Both the position numbers and the translations under genes were made by a program. A stretch of DNA of 64,000 nucleotides from Tetragenococcus koreensis (lineage in GTDB: Bacteria > Bacillota > Bacilli > Lactobacillales > Enterococcaceae), in assembly GCF_003795145.1 (NCBI RefSeq), contig NZ_CP027786.1, forward strand, positions 2,232,001-2,296,000, given 5' to 3'. Each line of letters begins with the position of its first letter. The stretch's first letter is position 1. The notes beneath the pieces were generated by a model, which was not told the origin of the DNA, ran no database searches, and saw only the letters and a program-made list of their open reading frames with translations. This document shows positions 13,312 to 22,146 of the stretch, piece after piece.

Positions 13312-13340
13312 AAAGCTGACGAAGACTCGTCAGCTTTTTT
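13312..13340 (+). terminator. sagA terminator (its T tract is the ISL3 target)
   Basis: AAAGCTGACGA pairs with TCGTCAGCTTT across AGAC, followed by T's to 13340. The element at 13341 was inserted exactly in this T tract, which is duplicated on its far side. Confidence 0.85.
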
Positions 13341-14868
13341 GGCTCTTTGTCAACTGGTGTTGGTAAAGAAAACTCGATAAATAAAGGAAGCAGTTAGGCG
13401 CTATGGTCTAGCTGCTTTTTTTAGTTTGTATAGGTAAGGGTCCGGGTTGGAAATACTTTCCTCGGTATAAAAAGATCCGTTGCCGAAAGTTCTCAAAGCT
13501 ATGGAAACCATAAGCGACTCGTTTTAGGACTTTAATATGATTATTTAAACCTTCTAAAGGACCATTAGAGTAAGGCACCGTTAAAGCCAGCCGGATCTCT
13601 TGTCGATACTTGCGAAAGGTCTTGACTACGGGCTGAAACGGGTCAGGAAGCTGAGACAAATCGGTTTTTAATAATTGATCCAAACGTTCGATATCTTGCT
13701 TATGAAATGCAGAAAGGAACGATTGATAGATTTTATAGCCTTGTCTAAGCGTGGAATGATAACTTAATAAGCGGTCGACAATCTCTTGCTCGGTTAAATG
13801 ATCCCGAAAACTAGGCCGCCAATATCGTTTTTTGTAATCCAGTGCCCAAGCTTTTTTCTGTAGAAGTTTCCAATATTTTTTGAGGTGCTTATATTCTTTT
13901 TGCCGACGGTTAAAGGTGTTCATCACTTGTTTCCGTTGTTGTTGGAAAGCTCGCCCAATATGTTGGCTCATATGGAAACGATCAATGACTAACTGCGCAT
14001 TAGGAAAAAGGGCTTTAACTAAGGAAGCATACGGACTGTAAAAATCCGAAACGACATAGTGCACCTTGGCTCTTTCCTCTCTAGGATAACGAGCGAAAAA
14101 GGCTTCTAAATGAGGCAGTTGTCGATTAGCGACAATCTCTAAGAGTTGCCGCGTTTTCCCATTCATCATAATAAAACTCATGGCACCAGAAACTCGTTTG
14201 ACCGATTGAAATTCATCAAAACAAAGTACTTCCGGTAAGGAAGTATTGGGGGTTAGCTGTTTAGGTTGAAAACTATGCAGCACACGTAAAACTGTCGTCG
14301 GCGAAACATGCTTCAACCGGGCGACCATTGACATCGACAAGGGTTGAGCTAATTTTTCTGCAATGGCGAGTTTGACGCGTCGAGCGATCGAACAATGACG
14401 GTCCGCGACACTGGTTTCGGCGATAGAAGTTTTCCCGCAAGTTTTACAACGAAAACGTTGTTTCTTCATTTTAAGTAAGGTTTTGTATTCACTCACATCG
14501 TTAAGCTGAATCGTCACTTCCTTGAATCCCCATTTCATTAAACAAGCCGTATCTTCTTCGCCACAGTGAAAACAGGCTTGTGGACGATAAGAAAGCTGAC
14601 CATAAAAGACAAAACAAATGACGCCGTTAATGGCTTCTTTTTGGAAACAATCTTCTTCAAAAGTCAGATTTAAGTCTAGGATATCTAGGATTTCTTTAGT
14701 ATAATGAGAGATGGACATCTTGAAACACTCCTTTGGATATTTGTTTGGTACCTTTATTCTACGGGTTTTCAAGGTGTCTGTTTTCTATTTTGCTCAGAAA
14801 ATATAAAAAAACTAGTATGGGCTACAAGAAAATCATTCTTGTCTACCAACACTAGAAATTATAGAGCC
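13341..14868 (-). mobile_element. ISL3-family insertion sequence, copy 1 (intact)
   Basis: The 1528-bp element begins GGCTCTTTGTCAACTGGTGT and ends with the imperfect inverse (right-end complement GGCTCTATAATTTCTAGTGT); terminal repeats of about 25 bp share GGCTCT and GTGTTGGTA. It is flanked by perfect 8-bp direct repeats GCTTTTTT at 13333-13340 and 14869-14876, the target-duplication length of ISL3 elements. It carries one intact transposase gene on the minus strand. A near-identical copy lies at 16324-17850. Confidence 0.95.
13408..14718 (-). CDS. ISL3-family transposase
   Basis: This 436-residue DDE transposase has N-terminal zinc-ribbon cysteines (CFHC and a later CKTC), a helix-turn-helix region, and a catalytic domain with FDEF near the first Asp, VSDFYSPY around the second and a C-terminal GPLEGLNNHIK motif carrying Glu, all typical of ISL3. 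An alternative GTG start at 14772 would add 18 residues; AAAGGAGTG 7-8 nt before ATG 14718 decides for the shorter form. It catalyses cut-and-paste or copy movement of its own element. It appears functional. Confidence 0.93.
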   Translation of the reverse strand: MSISHYTKEILDILDLNLTFEEDCFQKEAINGVICFVFYGQLSYRPQACFHCGEEDTACLMKWGFKEVTIQLNDVSEYKTLLKMKKQRFRCKTCGKTSIAETSVADRHCSIARRVKLAIAEKLAQPLSMSMVARLKHVSPTTVLRVLHSFQPKQLTPNTSLPEVLCFDEFQSVKRVSGAMSFIMMNGKTRQLLEIVANRQLPHLEAFFARYPREERAKVHYVVSDFYSPYASLVKALFPNAQLVIDRFHMSQHIGRAFQQQRKQVMNTFNRRQKEYKHLKKYWKLLQKKAWALDYKKRYWRPSFRDHLTEQEIVDRLLSYHSTLRQGYKIYQSFLSAFHKQDIERLDQLLKTDLSQLPDPFQPVVKTFRKYRQEIRLALTVPYSNGPLEGLNNHIKVLKRVAYGFHSFENFRQRIFLYRGKYFQPGPLPIQTKKSS

Positions 14869-14890
14869 GCTTTTTTTTGCATTAAATTAG

Positions 14891-15580
14891 CTATAAAAAA
14901 TGAACAATCAATAGTCCTAAACTTAAAAAGGGCACAAAAGGAAGCTGCAGCGTTTTTATTTGTTTAGAAGTAGTAAGAGAAATGACTAAATAAGTTATTA
15001 GAGCAGTTAAACTGGCAACAAATAAAAGTTGGGCGATTTCCATGGGAGAAAGCCAGGGAACCCAAAACAAGAGTAATAGTAAATCTCCCATTCCCATTGC
15101 TTCTCTAAAGAATAAAAGAACAATGCCACAAATAAACAAATAAAGTAAAATGCTTTCCCAATAAAAGGGCATTTTTAAATAGAATAATAGACCAACTAAA
15201 GTTAAATGGGTGGGGTAAAAAATTCTTGGTTCTACAATTAAATAATAAATATCTGTTAATGAAAGTAATAAAGCAGCTGTTAACCAGTATAAAGCTATCA
15301 GACAATCTCCCACTGTTGATTGATTAAAGCTGAACAAAAAGATAAAACCATATAAAATTTCAGTAGTAAAGTAAGTAAATGAGATTTTTTGATGACATGT
15401 TCTGCAACGAAAATTTAGTAAGAGAGAGGAGAGGATAGGAATCATCTCCCAAAACTTCAATGTTCGTTTGCAATTTGTACATTGTGACCTTGCAATAATA
15501 AATGGCTGACTAATGGGTACACGTTCTGCTATAACACATAAAAATGAACCAAAACAACTTCCTAATATAAAATAGAACAT
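14891..15580 (-). CDS. comC: Prepilin peptidase (type 4), ComC-like
   Basis: This membrane aspartyl protease removes leader peptides from competence pseudopilins (ComG proteins) and N-methylates them. The 229-residue protein has an N-terminal cytoplasmic domain with paired zinc cysteines CTNC and CRTC (about 34-61), then six to seven membrane helices. The catalytic aspartates are in SLTDIYY (about 110) and GMGD (about 164), the GxGD signature. Its 3' end lies 14 bp from the copy-1 target duplication, so the insertion spared the coding region. It is a single gene, convergent with sagA. No comG genes are in this window. Confidence 0.9.
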   Translation of the reverse strand: MFYFILGSCFGSFLCVIAERVPISQPFIIARSQCTNCKRTLKFWEMIPILSSLLLNFRCRTCHQKISFTYFTTEILYGFIFLFSFNQSTVGDCLIALYWLTAALLLSLTDIYYLIVEPRIFYPTHLTLVGLLFYLKMPFYWESILLYLFICGIVLLFFREAMGMGDLLLLLFWVPWLSPMEIAQLLFVASLTALITYLVISLTTSKQIKTLQLPFVPFLSLGLLIVHFL

Positions 15581-15804
15581 ATAATTTCCTCCCTTGTTCT
15601 CTTCTAAATATAAGTACGCAAAAAAAAGCGAAATCCATTATTTTTATTAAAAATAATTAACAGCTGAATTTGGTGGGGTTAATATAATCACTGTTATCAA
15701 GAGCTTTTTTCTATTTGAGAAAAGTTCTCAAATAATGTATTTAATTTTACTTTTTCGCTCATTCGTATTATGTTTAATGTATTGAAATAGAGGAGGAATT
15801 ATAC

Positions 15805-16278
15805 ATGAAGTTTGGTAAAACAAAAGAAACGTTGAATCAATTGGTAGCGGATTTGAGTCAGTTTGCAGCTGTTATCCATCAAACCCATTGGTATATGCGG
15901 GGGCCAGGATTTTTGACGTTGCATCCAATGATGGATGATTATATGGATGAAATCAACGATCAACTAGATGTCATTGCAGAACGTTTGGTTGCATTAGATG
16001 GTTCTCCTTATTCAACATTGCAGGAATTTGCAGACCATACTGGAATCAAAGATGAAATCGGCACTTGGGATCGTCCAATGCCAGAAAGATTGGAAATTCT
16101 AGTATCTGGCTATCGTTATTTAGCGGACCTTTACCAAAAAGGGATTGAAATTTCCGGAGAAGAAGGCGACGATAGCACGCAAGATATCTTTATCGCACAC
16201 AAAACAGCTATTGAAAAGAATATTTGGATGATTCAAGCTCATCTTGATCGTGCGCCAAATAACGATCCAGCTGAATAA
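15805..16278 (+). CDS. dps: Dps-family DNA-binding ferritin
   Basis: Dps dodecamers oxidise and store iron using hydrogen peroxide, protecting DNA in stress. The 157-residue protein has the four-helix bundle and inter-subunit ferroxidase residues: His in HQTHWYM (about 31-34), and DDYMDEINDQLDVIAER (about 50-66) with the conserved Asp and Glu. SD AGAGGAGG precedes the ATG. A weak PerR-like 7-1-7 sequence lies at 15682-15696, about 10 of 14 matches, so peroxide control is only a suggestion. The gene is bounded by ISL3 copies on both sides (copy 1 beyond comC, copy 2 46 bp downstream), and no obvious terminator of its own remains. Confidence 0.92.
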   Translation: MKFGKTKETLNQLVADLSQFAAVIHQTHWYMRGPGFLTLHPMMDDYMDEINDQLDVIAERLVALDGSPYSTLQEFADHTGIKDEIGTWDRPMPERLEILVSGYRYLADLYQKGIEISGEEGDDSTQDIFIAHKTAIEKNIWMIQAHLDRAPNNDPAE

Positions 16279-16323
16279 GAAAACTAATCACTTAAAAACT
16301 TATCAGAAACCTACGACAATTTT

Positions 16324-17850
16324 GGCTCTTTGTCAACTGGTGTTGGTAAAGAAAACTCGATAAATAAAGGAAGCAGTTAGGCGCTATGGTCTAGCTGCTT
16401 TTTTTAGTTTGTATAGGTAAGGGTCCGGGTTGGAAATACTTTCCTCGGTATAAAAAGATCCGTTGCCGAAAGTTCTCAAAGCTATGGAAACCATAAGCGA
16501 CTCGTTTTAGGACTTTAATATGATTATTTAAACCTTCTAAAGGACCATTAGAGTAAGGCACCGTTAAAGCCAGCCGGATCTCTTGTCGATACTTGCGAAA
16601 GGTCTTGACTACGGGCTGAAACGGGTCAGGAAGCTGAGACAAATCGGTTTTTAATAATTGATCCAAACGTTCGATATCTTGCTTATGAAATGCAGAAAGG
16701 AACGATTGATAGATTTTATAGCCTTGTCTAAGCGTGGAATGATAACTTAATAAGCGGTCGACAATCTCTTGCTCGGTTAAATGATCCCGAAAACTAGGCC
16801 GCCAATATCGTTTTTTGTAATCCAGTGCCCAAGCTTTTTTCTGTAGAAGTTTCCAATATTTTTTGAGGTGCTTATATTCTTTTTGCCGACGGTTAAAGGT
16901 GTTCATCACTTGTTTCCGTTGTTGTTGGAAAGCTCGCCCAATATGTTGGCTCATATGGAAACGATCAATGACTAACTGCGCATTAGGAAAAAGGGCTTTA
17001 ACTAAGGAAGCATACGGACTGTAAAAATCCGAAACGACATAGTGCACCTTGGCTCTTTCCTCTCTAGGATAACGAGCGAAAAAGGCTTCTAAATGAGGCA
17101 GTTGTCGATTAGCGACAATCTCTAAGAGTTGCCGCGTTTTCCCATTCATCATAATAAAACTCATGGCACCAGAAACTCGTTTGACCGATTGAAATTCATC
17201 AAAACAAAGTACTTCCGGTAAGGAAGTATTGGGGTTAGCTGTTTAGGTTGAAAACTATGCAGCACACGTAAAACTGTCGTCGGCGAAACATGCTTCAACC
17301 GGGCGACCATTGACATCGACAAGGGTTGAGCTAATTTTTCTGCAATGGCGAGTTTGACGCGTCGAGCGATCGAACAATGACGGTCCGCGACACTGGTTTC
17401 GGCGATAGAAGTTTTCCCGCAAGTTTTACAACGAAAACGTTGTTTCTTCATTTTAAGTAAGGTTTTGTATTCACTCACATCGTTAAGCTGAATCGTCACT
17501 TCCTTGAATCCCCATTTCATTAAACAAGCCGTATCTTCTTCGCCACAGTGAAAACAGGCTTGTGGACGATAAGAAAGCTGACCATAAAAGACAAAACAAA
17601 TGACGCCGTTAATGGCTTCTTTTTGGAAACAATCTTCTTCAAAAGTCAGATTTAAGTCTAGGATATCTAGGATTTCTTTAGTATAATGAGAGATGGACAT
17701 CTTGAAACACTCCTTTGGATATTTGTTTGGTACCTTTATTCTACGGGTTTTCAAGGTGTCTGTTTTCTATTTTGCTCAGAAAATATAAAAAAACTAGTAT
17801 GGGCTACAAGAAAATCATTCTTGTCTACCAACACTAGAAATTATAGAGCC
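16324..17850 (-). mobile_element. ISL3-family insertion sequence, copy 2 (defective)
   Basis: The 1527-bp copy has the same ends and orientation as the copy at 13341-14868 and is shorter by one base. The flanking octamers, ACAATTTT at 16316-16323 and TGTTATTT at 17851-17858, are not the same, so no target duplication is visible. That implies loss by a recombination or deletion event, or an older insertion. The transposase frame is broken. Confidence 0.93.
16391..17700 (-). pseudogene. ISL3 transposase, frameshifted
   Basis: The reading frame matches copy 1 from ATG 17700 until a G tract, which has five G's in copy 1 (14248-14252) and four here (17231-17234). The deletion shifts the frame and ends the N-terminal part at 17161. 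The rest continues in another frame as a 257-residue open frame identical to copy 1. A slippage mutation is the simplest reading; an assembly or sequencing error in the homopolymer is the alternative. Confidence 0.9.
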
Positions 17851-18041
17851 TGTTATTTCTGCTCTGTTCTATTATCAAACTATAAATTGGACCGGGCTCC
17901 TCTTCATTTTTTTATAACCATTATAAATAACGCTCATGTAGACCGTTAAAAAAAATGGCAATACCTAAATAGCTAAAATGAAAATTATTAGATTTTTCAG
18001 AACTGTCACAATAATTTCTTTTTAAACTATAGGGAGTCTGC

Positions 18042-18047
18042 TATAAT
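18042..18047 (+). promoter_or_regulatory. serC operon -10 candidate
   Basis: A perfect TATAAT at 18042-18047, 52 nt before the serC start. The matching -35 (TTTTTA at 18019-18024) is poor, so an activator may help. The 17851-18040 stretch between copy 2 and this site holds nothing else I recognise. Confidence 0.5.
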
Positions 18048-18098
18048 GAATCAAACATCTTGACTATAATTTCTAACAAACAAGAGGAGTGGAAGAAC

Positions 18099-19184
18099 AT
18101 GACGATTTATAATTTTTCAGCTGGTCCAGCAGTTTTACCTGAACCAGTACTAAAAAAAGCGCAAGAAGAGCTTTTAGATTACCAGGGTAGCGGAATGTCT
18201 GTAATGGAATTGAGTCACCGTTCCTCCTTGTTTGAAGAGATTATTGCCAACGCCGAAAAATTATTGAGAAAATTGATGAATATTCCTGAAAATTATCACG
18301 TTTTATTTTTACAAGGTGGTGCTAGCTTGCAATTTTCTGCAGTACCTCTTAATTTAGCACAAAACAAAAAGGCCCTTTATATTAATACGGGTTCATGGGC
18401 GGAAAAAGCCATTGCGGCTGCTAAAGATATCCATACTGTTGATACGCAAGTGATTGCATCTAGTGAAGATAAAAACTTTGCCTATATTCCGCAAATAACC
18501 AAAGATTTGCTTGATAAAGATGCTGCTTATCTTCATATCACAACCAATGAAACGATCGGTGGAATTAGCTATCAAAAAATACCTGATACGGGAGACATCC
18601 CGCTGGTCGCCGATATGTCGTCAAACATCTTAACCAACGAATATAAAGTATCCGACTTTGGCGTTATTTATGCAGGCGCTCAAAAAAATATGGGTCCAGC
18701 GGGTCTGACAGTCGTCATCATACGCGATGATTTATTAAATGAACAACCGCTGTTTGCACCGATGTTGGATTATCGTCTGCAAGCAGATAAACACTCAATG
18801 TACAATACACCGCCCACTTTCAGCATTTATATGGCCAAACTGGTTTTTGAATGGCTGCAGGATTTAGGCGGCATACCGCAAATTTTAAAATACAATCAGC
18901 AAAAAGCGGGGCTATTGTATGATGCAATCGATCGTTCTGCTTTGTTCCAAAGTCCAGTAAACAAAAATGATCGTTCGCTAACCAATATTCCCTTTTTAAC
19001 GAATAGTGACACATTAAATCAAAAATTCATCCAGTTAGCGCAAGAACAAGGCTTTGAAAATTTAAAAGGCCATCGCTCTGTGGGTGGCATGAGAGCCAGT
19101 CTCTACAACGCTTTCCCGCTTGAAGGCGTACAAGCATTGGTTGATTTTATGGAAAAATTTGAAAAAGCACATGGAGGAGAATAA
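18099..19184 (+). CDS. serC: Phosphoserine aminotransferase
   Basis: SerC converts 3-phosphohydroxypyruvate and glutamate to phosphoserine and 2-oxoglutarate, the second step of serine synthesis; it can also serve pyridoxal phosphate synthesis. The 361-residue class V aminotransferase opens with the signature [12 protein letters not shown] and carries the PLP lysine in [12 protein letters not shown] (about 197). [10 protein letters not shown] closes the active site. A TTG at 18060 is in frame, but GAGGAGTGG at 18085-18093 places the start at ATG 18099. serA begins 1 bp after the stop. Confidence 0.95.
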   Translation: MTIYNFSAGPAVLPEPVLKKAQEELLDYQGSGMSVMELSHRSSLFEEIIANAEKLLRKLMNIPENYHVLFLQGGASLQFSAVPLNLAQNKKALYINTGSWAEKAIAAAKDIHTVDTQVIASSEDKNFAYIPQITKDLLDKDAAYLHITTNETIGGISYQKIPDTGDIPLVADMSSNILTNEYKVSDFGVIYAGAQKNMGPAGLTVVIIRDDLLNEQPLFAPMLDYRLQADKHSMYNTPPTFSIYMAKLVFEWLQDLGGIPQILKYNQQKAGLLYDAIDRSALFQSPVNKNDRSLTNIPFLTNSDTLNQKFIQLAQEQGFENLKGHRSVGGMRASLYNAFPLEGVQALVDFMEKFEKAHGGE

Positions 19185-19185
19185 A

Positions 19186-20370
19186 ATGCATCAAATTAAG
19201 ACATTTAACGCCATTGCCCCTGAAGGTATGGCACGTTTAGAAAAAGAAAAGTATGCGATTAACGAAAGCGAACAACCGGAAGGAATTATCTTACGTAGTA
19301 AAAAGCTGCAAGAATCTGAACTGCCTGATTCTGTTCTAGGTGTAGCACGTGCGGGAACAGGGGTTAATAATATTCCTGTTGATTTATGTACGGAAAAAGG
19401 AATTGTGGTTTTTAATACACCCGGAGCGAACGCTAACGCCGTAAAAGAATTAGTTTTGATGAGTTTGCTACTCAGTGTTCGACCGGTGATTAGAGGGATT
19501 AACTGGCTGCAACAAGTCACGGGTTCTGACGTAGAAGAACAAGCAGAAGCGCATAAAAAACAATTTGCGGGCCGTGAATTAGAAGGAAAAAAATTAGGGG
19601 TCATTGGGCTAGGTTCGATTGGCGCGATGGTGGCTAATGACGCTTATCGATTAGGCATGGAAGTCATGGGATACGACCCTTATGTTTCAGTGGATACAGC
19701 ATGGAGTATTTCGCGACGTGTTCATCGTGCGAAAGAAATCAGTGAAATTTTTACTAGCTGTGACTTTATTACGGTACACGTTCCACTGCAAGAAAAAACA
19801 TTTCATTTAATTGGTCAAAAAGAAATTGCTATGATGAAAAATTCCGCTCAGTTGTTTAACTTTGCTCGTTCTGAGATTGTCGATAATTCTGCGGTAATTG
19901 AAGCGATCGAAGCGGACGAATTAGCTGGTTTTACCACTGATTTTGCTGACGAGAAGTTATTACATCATGATCATATTACTGTATTGCCCCATTTAGGTGC
20001 ATCCACTGCAGAAGCAGAGACGAACAGTGCAAAAATTGCTGTACGCACCTTAAAGAAATTTATTGAAACCGGCGTAATCAAACGTTCAGTGAATTTCCCA
20101 CCCGTTGAAATGGCTTTTCACTCGCCATATCGTATTACAATCATTAATCGCAATGTCCCAAATATGCTAGGGCAAATTTCGGCAGTGATTGCGGATTCTG
20201 AGATTAATATTGATAATATGATTAATCGCGGGCGCGACGATTACGCCTATACTTTAGTTGATATTGATGAAAATGATGAAAGAAAAATTGCGGATGTAGT
20301 GGAAAAATTAAGAGCAACAGATGACATCATTCGCGTCCGTGTGATTAAAAAAGAGGAGGTGCCATATTAA
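19186..20370 (+). CDS. serA: D-3-phosphoglycerate dehydrogenase
   Basis: SerA oxidises 3-phosphoglycerate to 3-phosphohydroxypyruvate with NAD, the first committed step to serine. The 394-residue protein has the split catalytic domain, the Rossmann motif GLGSIGAMVA (about 139-148), catalytic Arg in FARSEIVD, Glu in TDFADE and His in LPHLGAST, and a C-terminal ACT domain (about 320-394) that usually gives serine feedback. An upstream in-frame ATG inside serC was rejected because ATG 19186 has GGAGG 7 nt before it and begins the conserved sequence. Confidence 0.95.
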   Translation: MHQIKTFNAIAPEGMARLEKEKYAINESEQPEGIILRSKKLQESELPDSVLGVARAGTGVNNIPVDLCTEKGIVVFNTPGANANAVKELVLMSLLLSVRPVIRGINWLQQVTGSDVEEQAEAHKKQFAGRELEGKKLGVIGLGSIGAMVANDAYRLGMEVMGYDPYVSVDTAWSISRRVHRAKEISEIFTSCDFITVHVPLQEKTFHLIGQKEIAMMKNSAQLFNFARSEIVDNSAVIEAIEADELAGFTTDFADEKLLHHDHITVLPHLGASTAEAETNSAKIAVRTLKKFIETGVIKRSVNFPPVEMAFHSPYRITIINRNVPNMLGQISAVIADSEINIDNMINRGRDDYAYTLVDIDENDERKIADVVEKLRATDDIIRVRVIKKEEVPY

Positions 20371-20372
20371 AC

Positions 20373-21599
20373 ATGGTTGTTGTACGTCCATTTAAAGCGA
20401 TCCGTCCAGAAGCAACGCTTGCCGATAAAGTTGCTGAACTGCCTTATGATGTGGTGGATTCGGCAGAGGCACGCGCTTTGGCACAAGATAATCCTTATAG
20501 CTACTTTCATATCGATAAAGCAGAGATTGACTTACCGCAGAGTATTTCGCCTTATGACGAAGCGGTCTACCAAAAGGCAGCGGCTAATCTGGCTGACTTT
20601 TTGCAAAAAGGTTGGTTGGAAAAAGACGGACAAGAAAATTATTATTTGTATCAATTAACCATGGATGGCAGAAGCCAAACGGGCTTGGTTGCTTGTACTT
20701 CAATTGATGATTATGCTGAAGGAAAGATCAAAAAGCATGAGCATACACGCCACGAAAAAGAAATTGATCGGATGAATCACATTCGTAGTTGCGATGCAAA
20801 TACGAGTCCGATTTTTCTTAGCTATCGGGAAAATCAAACGACTCAACAATTGATTCGAAACTGGCAGGACACTCACGAGGCTATTTATGACTTTACTAGT
20901 TACCATAACGTTCATCATAAAGTCTGGGTGCTTGATGACACAGCAGTAATTAAGCAACTAGAAGAAGCTTTTTCTTCATTGGATGCCTTATATATCGCAG
21001 ATGGCCACCATCGGACAGAGTCGGCTGTGAAAGTTGGCTTAGAAAAGCGTCAAGAACAAACCAACAGCGCAGAAAGTGATTCCTTTTTGTCGATCCTATT
21101 TCCTGAAGATGAATTATTAATCAAAGAATATAATCGCGTTTTAGACGTGGAAATACCTAGTGATTTTTTTGAACAATTGCAGGAAAATTTTGAGGTAGAA
21201 GAAACGACGGAAAAAAGTCCGAGCGCTCCTGCAGAAATGATGATGTATCTGGCAGGAAGCTGGTACAACTTAAAAGTAAAAGAAAATAACATTCCCACAG
21301 ATCCGGTGGGTAAACTAGATGTGTCATTGCTACAAAATTTATTGATCGCACCGATCTTTGATATCCAGGATGTGAGAAGCGATAAACGCATTGATTTTGT
21401 TGGTGGCATTCATGGACCGCAAAAATTAGAAGAACTGGTTGATAGCCAAAATGGAACGGTTGCTTTTTCCATGTATCCTACGAAAATGCGCGATCTCTTA
21501 CAAGTGGCAGATGCTAAAGAAATTATGCCGCCGAAATCTACCTGGTTTGAACCGAAACTTTTAAGCGGATTGTTTTTACACGATTTGGAGACGAAATAA
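20373..21599 (+). CDS. DUF1015 family protein in the serine operon
   Basis: A 408-residue soluble protein with no signal or membrane segment. It opens with VRPFKAIRP and contains KKHEHTRHEKEIDR (about 117-130) and ADGHHRTESA (about 210-219), both hallmarks of DUF1015. It sits 2 bp after serA behind a strong GAGGAGGTG, so it is part of serC-serA. The family function is not established to my knowledge. The DGHHR motif resembles that of ParB-fold free-serine kinases (SerK, SbnI), and no phosphoserine phosphatase is seen nearby, so a role in phosphoserine/serine conversion is a reasonable hypothesis only. Confidence 0.85.
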   Translation: MVVVRPFKAIRPEATLADKVAELPYDVVDSAEARALAQDNPYSYFHIDKAEIDLPQSISPYDEAVYQKAAANLADFLQKGWLEKDGQENYYLYQLTMDGRSQTGLVACTSIDDYAEGKIKKHEHTRHEKEIDRMNHIRSCDANTSPIFLSYRENQTTQQLIRNWQDTHEAIYDFTSYHNVHHKVWVLDDTAVIKQLEEAFSSLDALYIADGHHRTESAVKVGLEKRQEQTNSAESDSFLSILFPEDELLIKEYNRVLDVEIPSDFFEQLQENFEVEETTEKSPSAPAEMMMYLAGSWYNLKVKENNIPTDPVGKLDVSLLQNLLIAPIFDIQDVRSDKRIDFVGGIHGPQKLEELVDSQNGTVAFSMYPTKMRDLLQVADAKEIMPPKSTWFEPKLLSGLFLHDLETK

Positions 21600-21759
21600 G
21601 CAATGAAGCGCTGTTGACTAAAGAAAACGGACTTTTGATTAGCTGAACGGGCGCTAATGTTAGAGATCGTTACTTATAGATACTAGCAGGTTTAATGGAA
21701 AAATTTTTCACTAAACAGGGGGAGTCTTCCAACGAATATAGTCCCCATCTTTCGCATTT

Positions 21760-21799
21760 CAGGGAGTAAATTAGAGAAACACTCCCTGTTTGCTCTTCT
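21760..21799 (+). terminator. Terminator after the serine operon
   Basis: CAGGGAGT at 21760-21767 pairs with ACTCCCTG at 21781-21788 around a 13-nt loop, followed by a T-rich run. The rest of the 21600-21831 gap shows no gene. Confidence 0.65.
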
Positions 21800-21831
21800 T
21801 TAATCTAATTCTAAATTGACTAAAATCGAGC

Positions 21832-21860
21832 TTGTGTAAGCTGAAAAAATCCGTTATACT
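21832..21860 (+). promoter_or_regulatory. Promoter of a small broken gene
   Basis: TTGTGT at 21832-21837, a 17-nt spacer and TATACT at 21855-21860, followed by AAAGGAGGG at 21880-21888. Confidence 0.65.
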
Positions 21861-21898
21861 CTTAGATAATTCATTAGACAAAGGAGGGAACATATTAA

Positions 21899-22079
21899 AT
21901 GGTAAGTATGATTAAAATAACGCCGAGTAAAAACTACCAACGGTATCATATTAGTTTTAGTCATGCGATTGGTTTTACAATGGCTGTTAGCGGGAGAAGT
22001 GTATCCAAAAACAGTATATTTTGATAAAATCAATGACCATTTCGTAAGTTTCCATTTTTCATTAGAAGAAAATAAATAA
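21899..22079 (+). pseudogene. Small gene split by a frameshift
   Basis: A good promoter and an AAAGGAGGG ribosome site lead into ATG 21899. The first frame starts MVSMIKITPSKNYQRYHISF and ends at TGA 22022-22024 after 41 residues. From about 21960 the +1 frame stays open to TAA 22077-22079 and reads AGEVYPKTVYFDKINDHF and SFHFSLEENK, which has the composition of a real protein. Together they would make a basic-then-acidic protein of about 59 residues. One base of indel near 21965-21995 would restore it. I do not recognise the family; sequencing error or true decay are both possible. Confidence 0.55.
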
Positions 22080-22146
22080 CGAGGTCATGGATGATTCCAT
22101 GACTTTTTTATTGTCAAAATACGAATGGTCTTAAAAGGAGAAGACC

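Noticed and set aside
15682-15696. PerR box for dps
   Set aside because: Only about 10 of 14 informative positions match and it is about 110 bp from the start; not strong enough to list as an operator.
17161-17260. Programmed frameshift in ISL3 copy 2
   Set aside because: Copy 1 encodes the full transposase in a single frame, so a one-base loss in the G tract explains copy 2; ISL3 transposases are not made by frameshifting.
17851-18041. Riboswitch or T-box before serC
   Set aside because: No T-box TGGNACCGCG-like element or conserved aptamer sequence is present.
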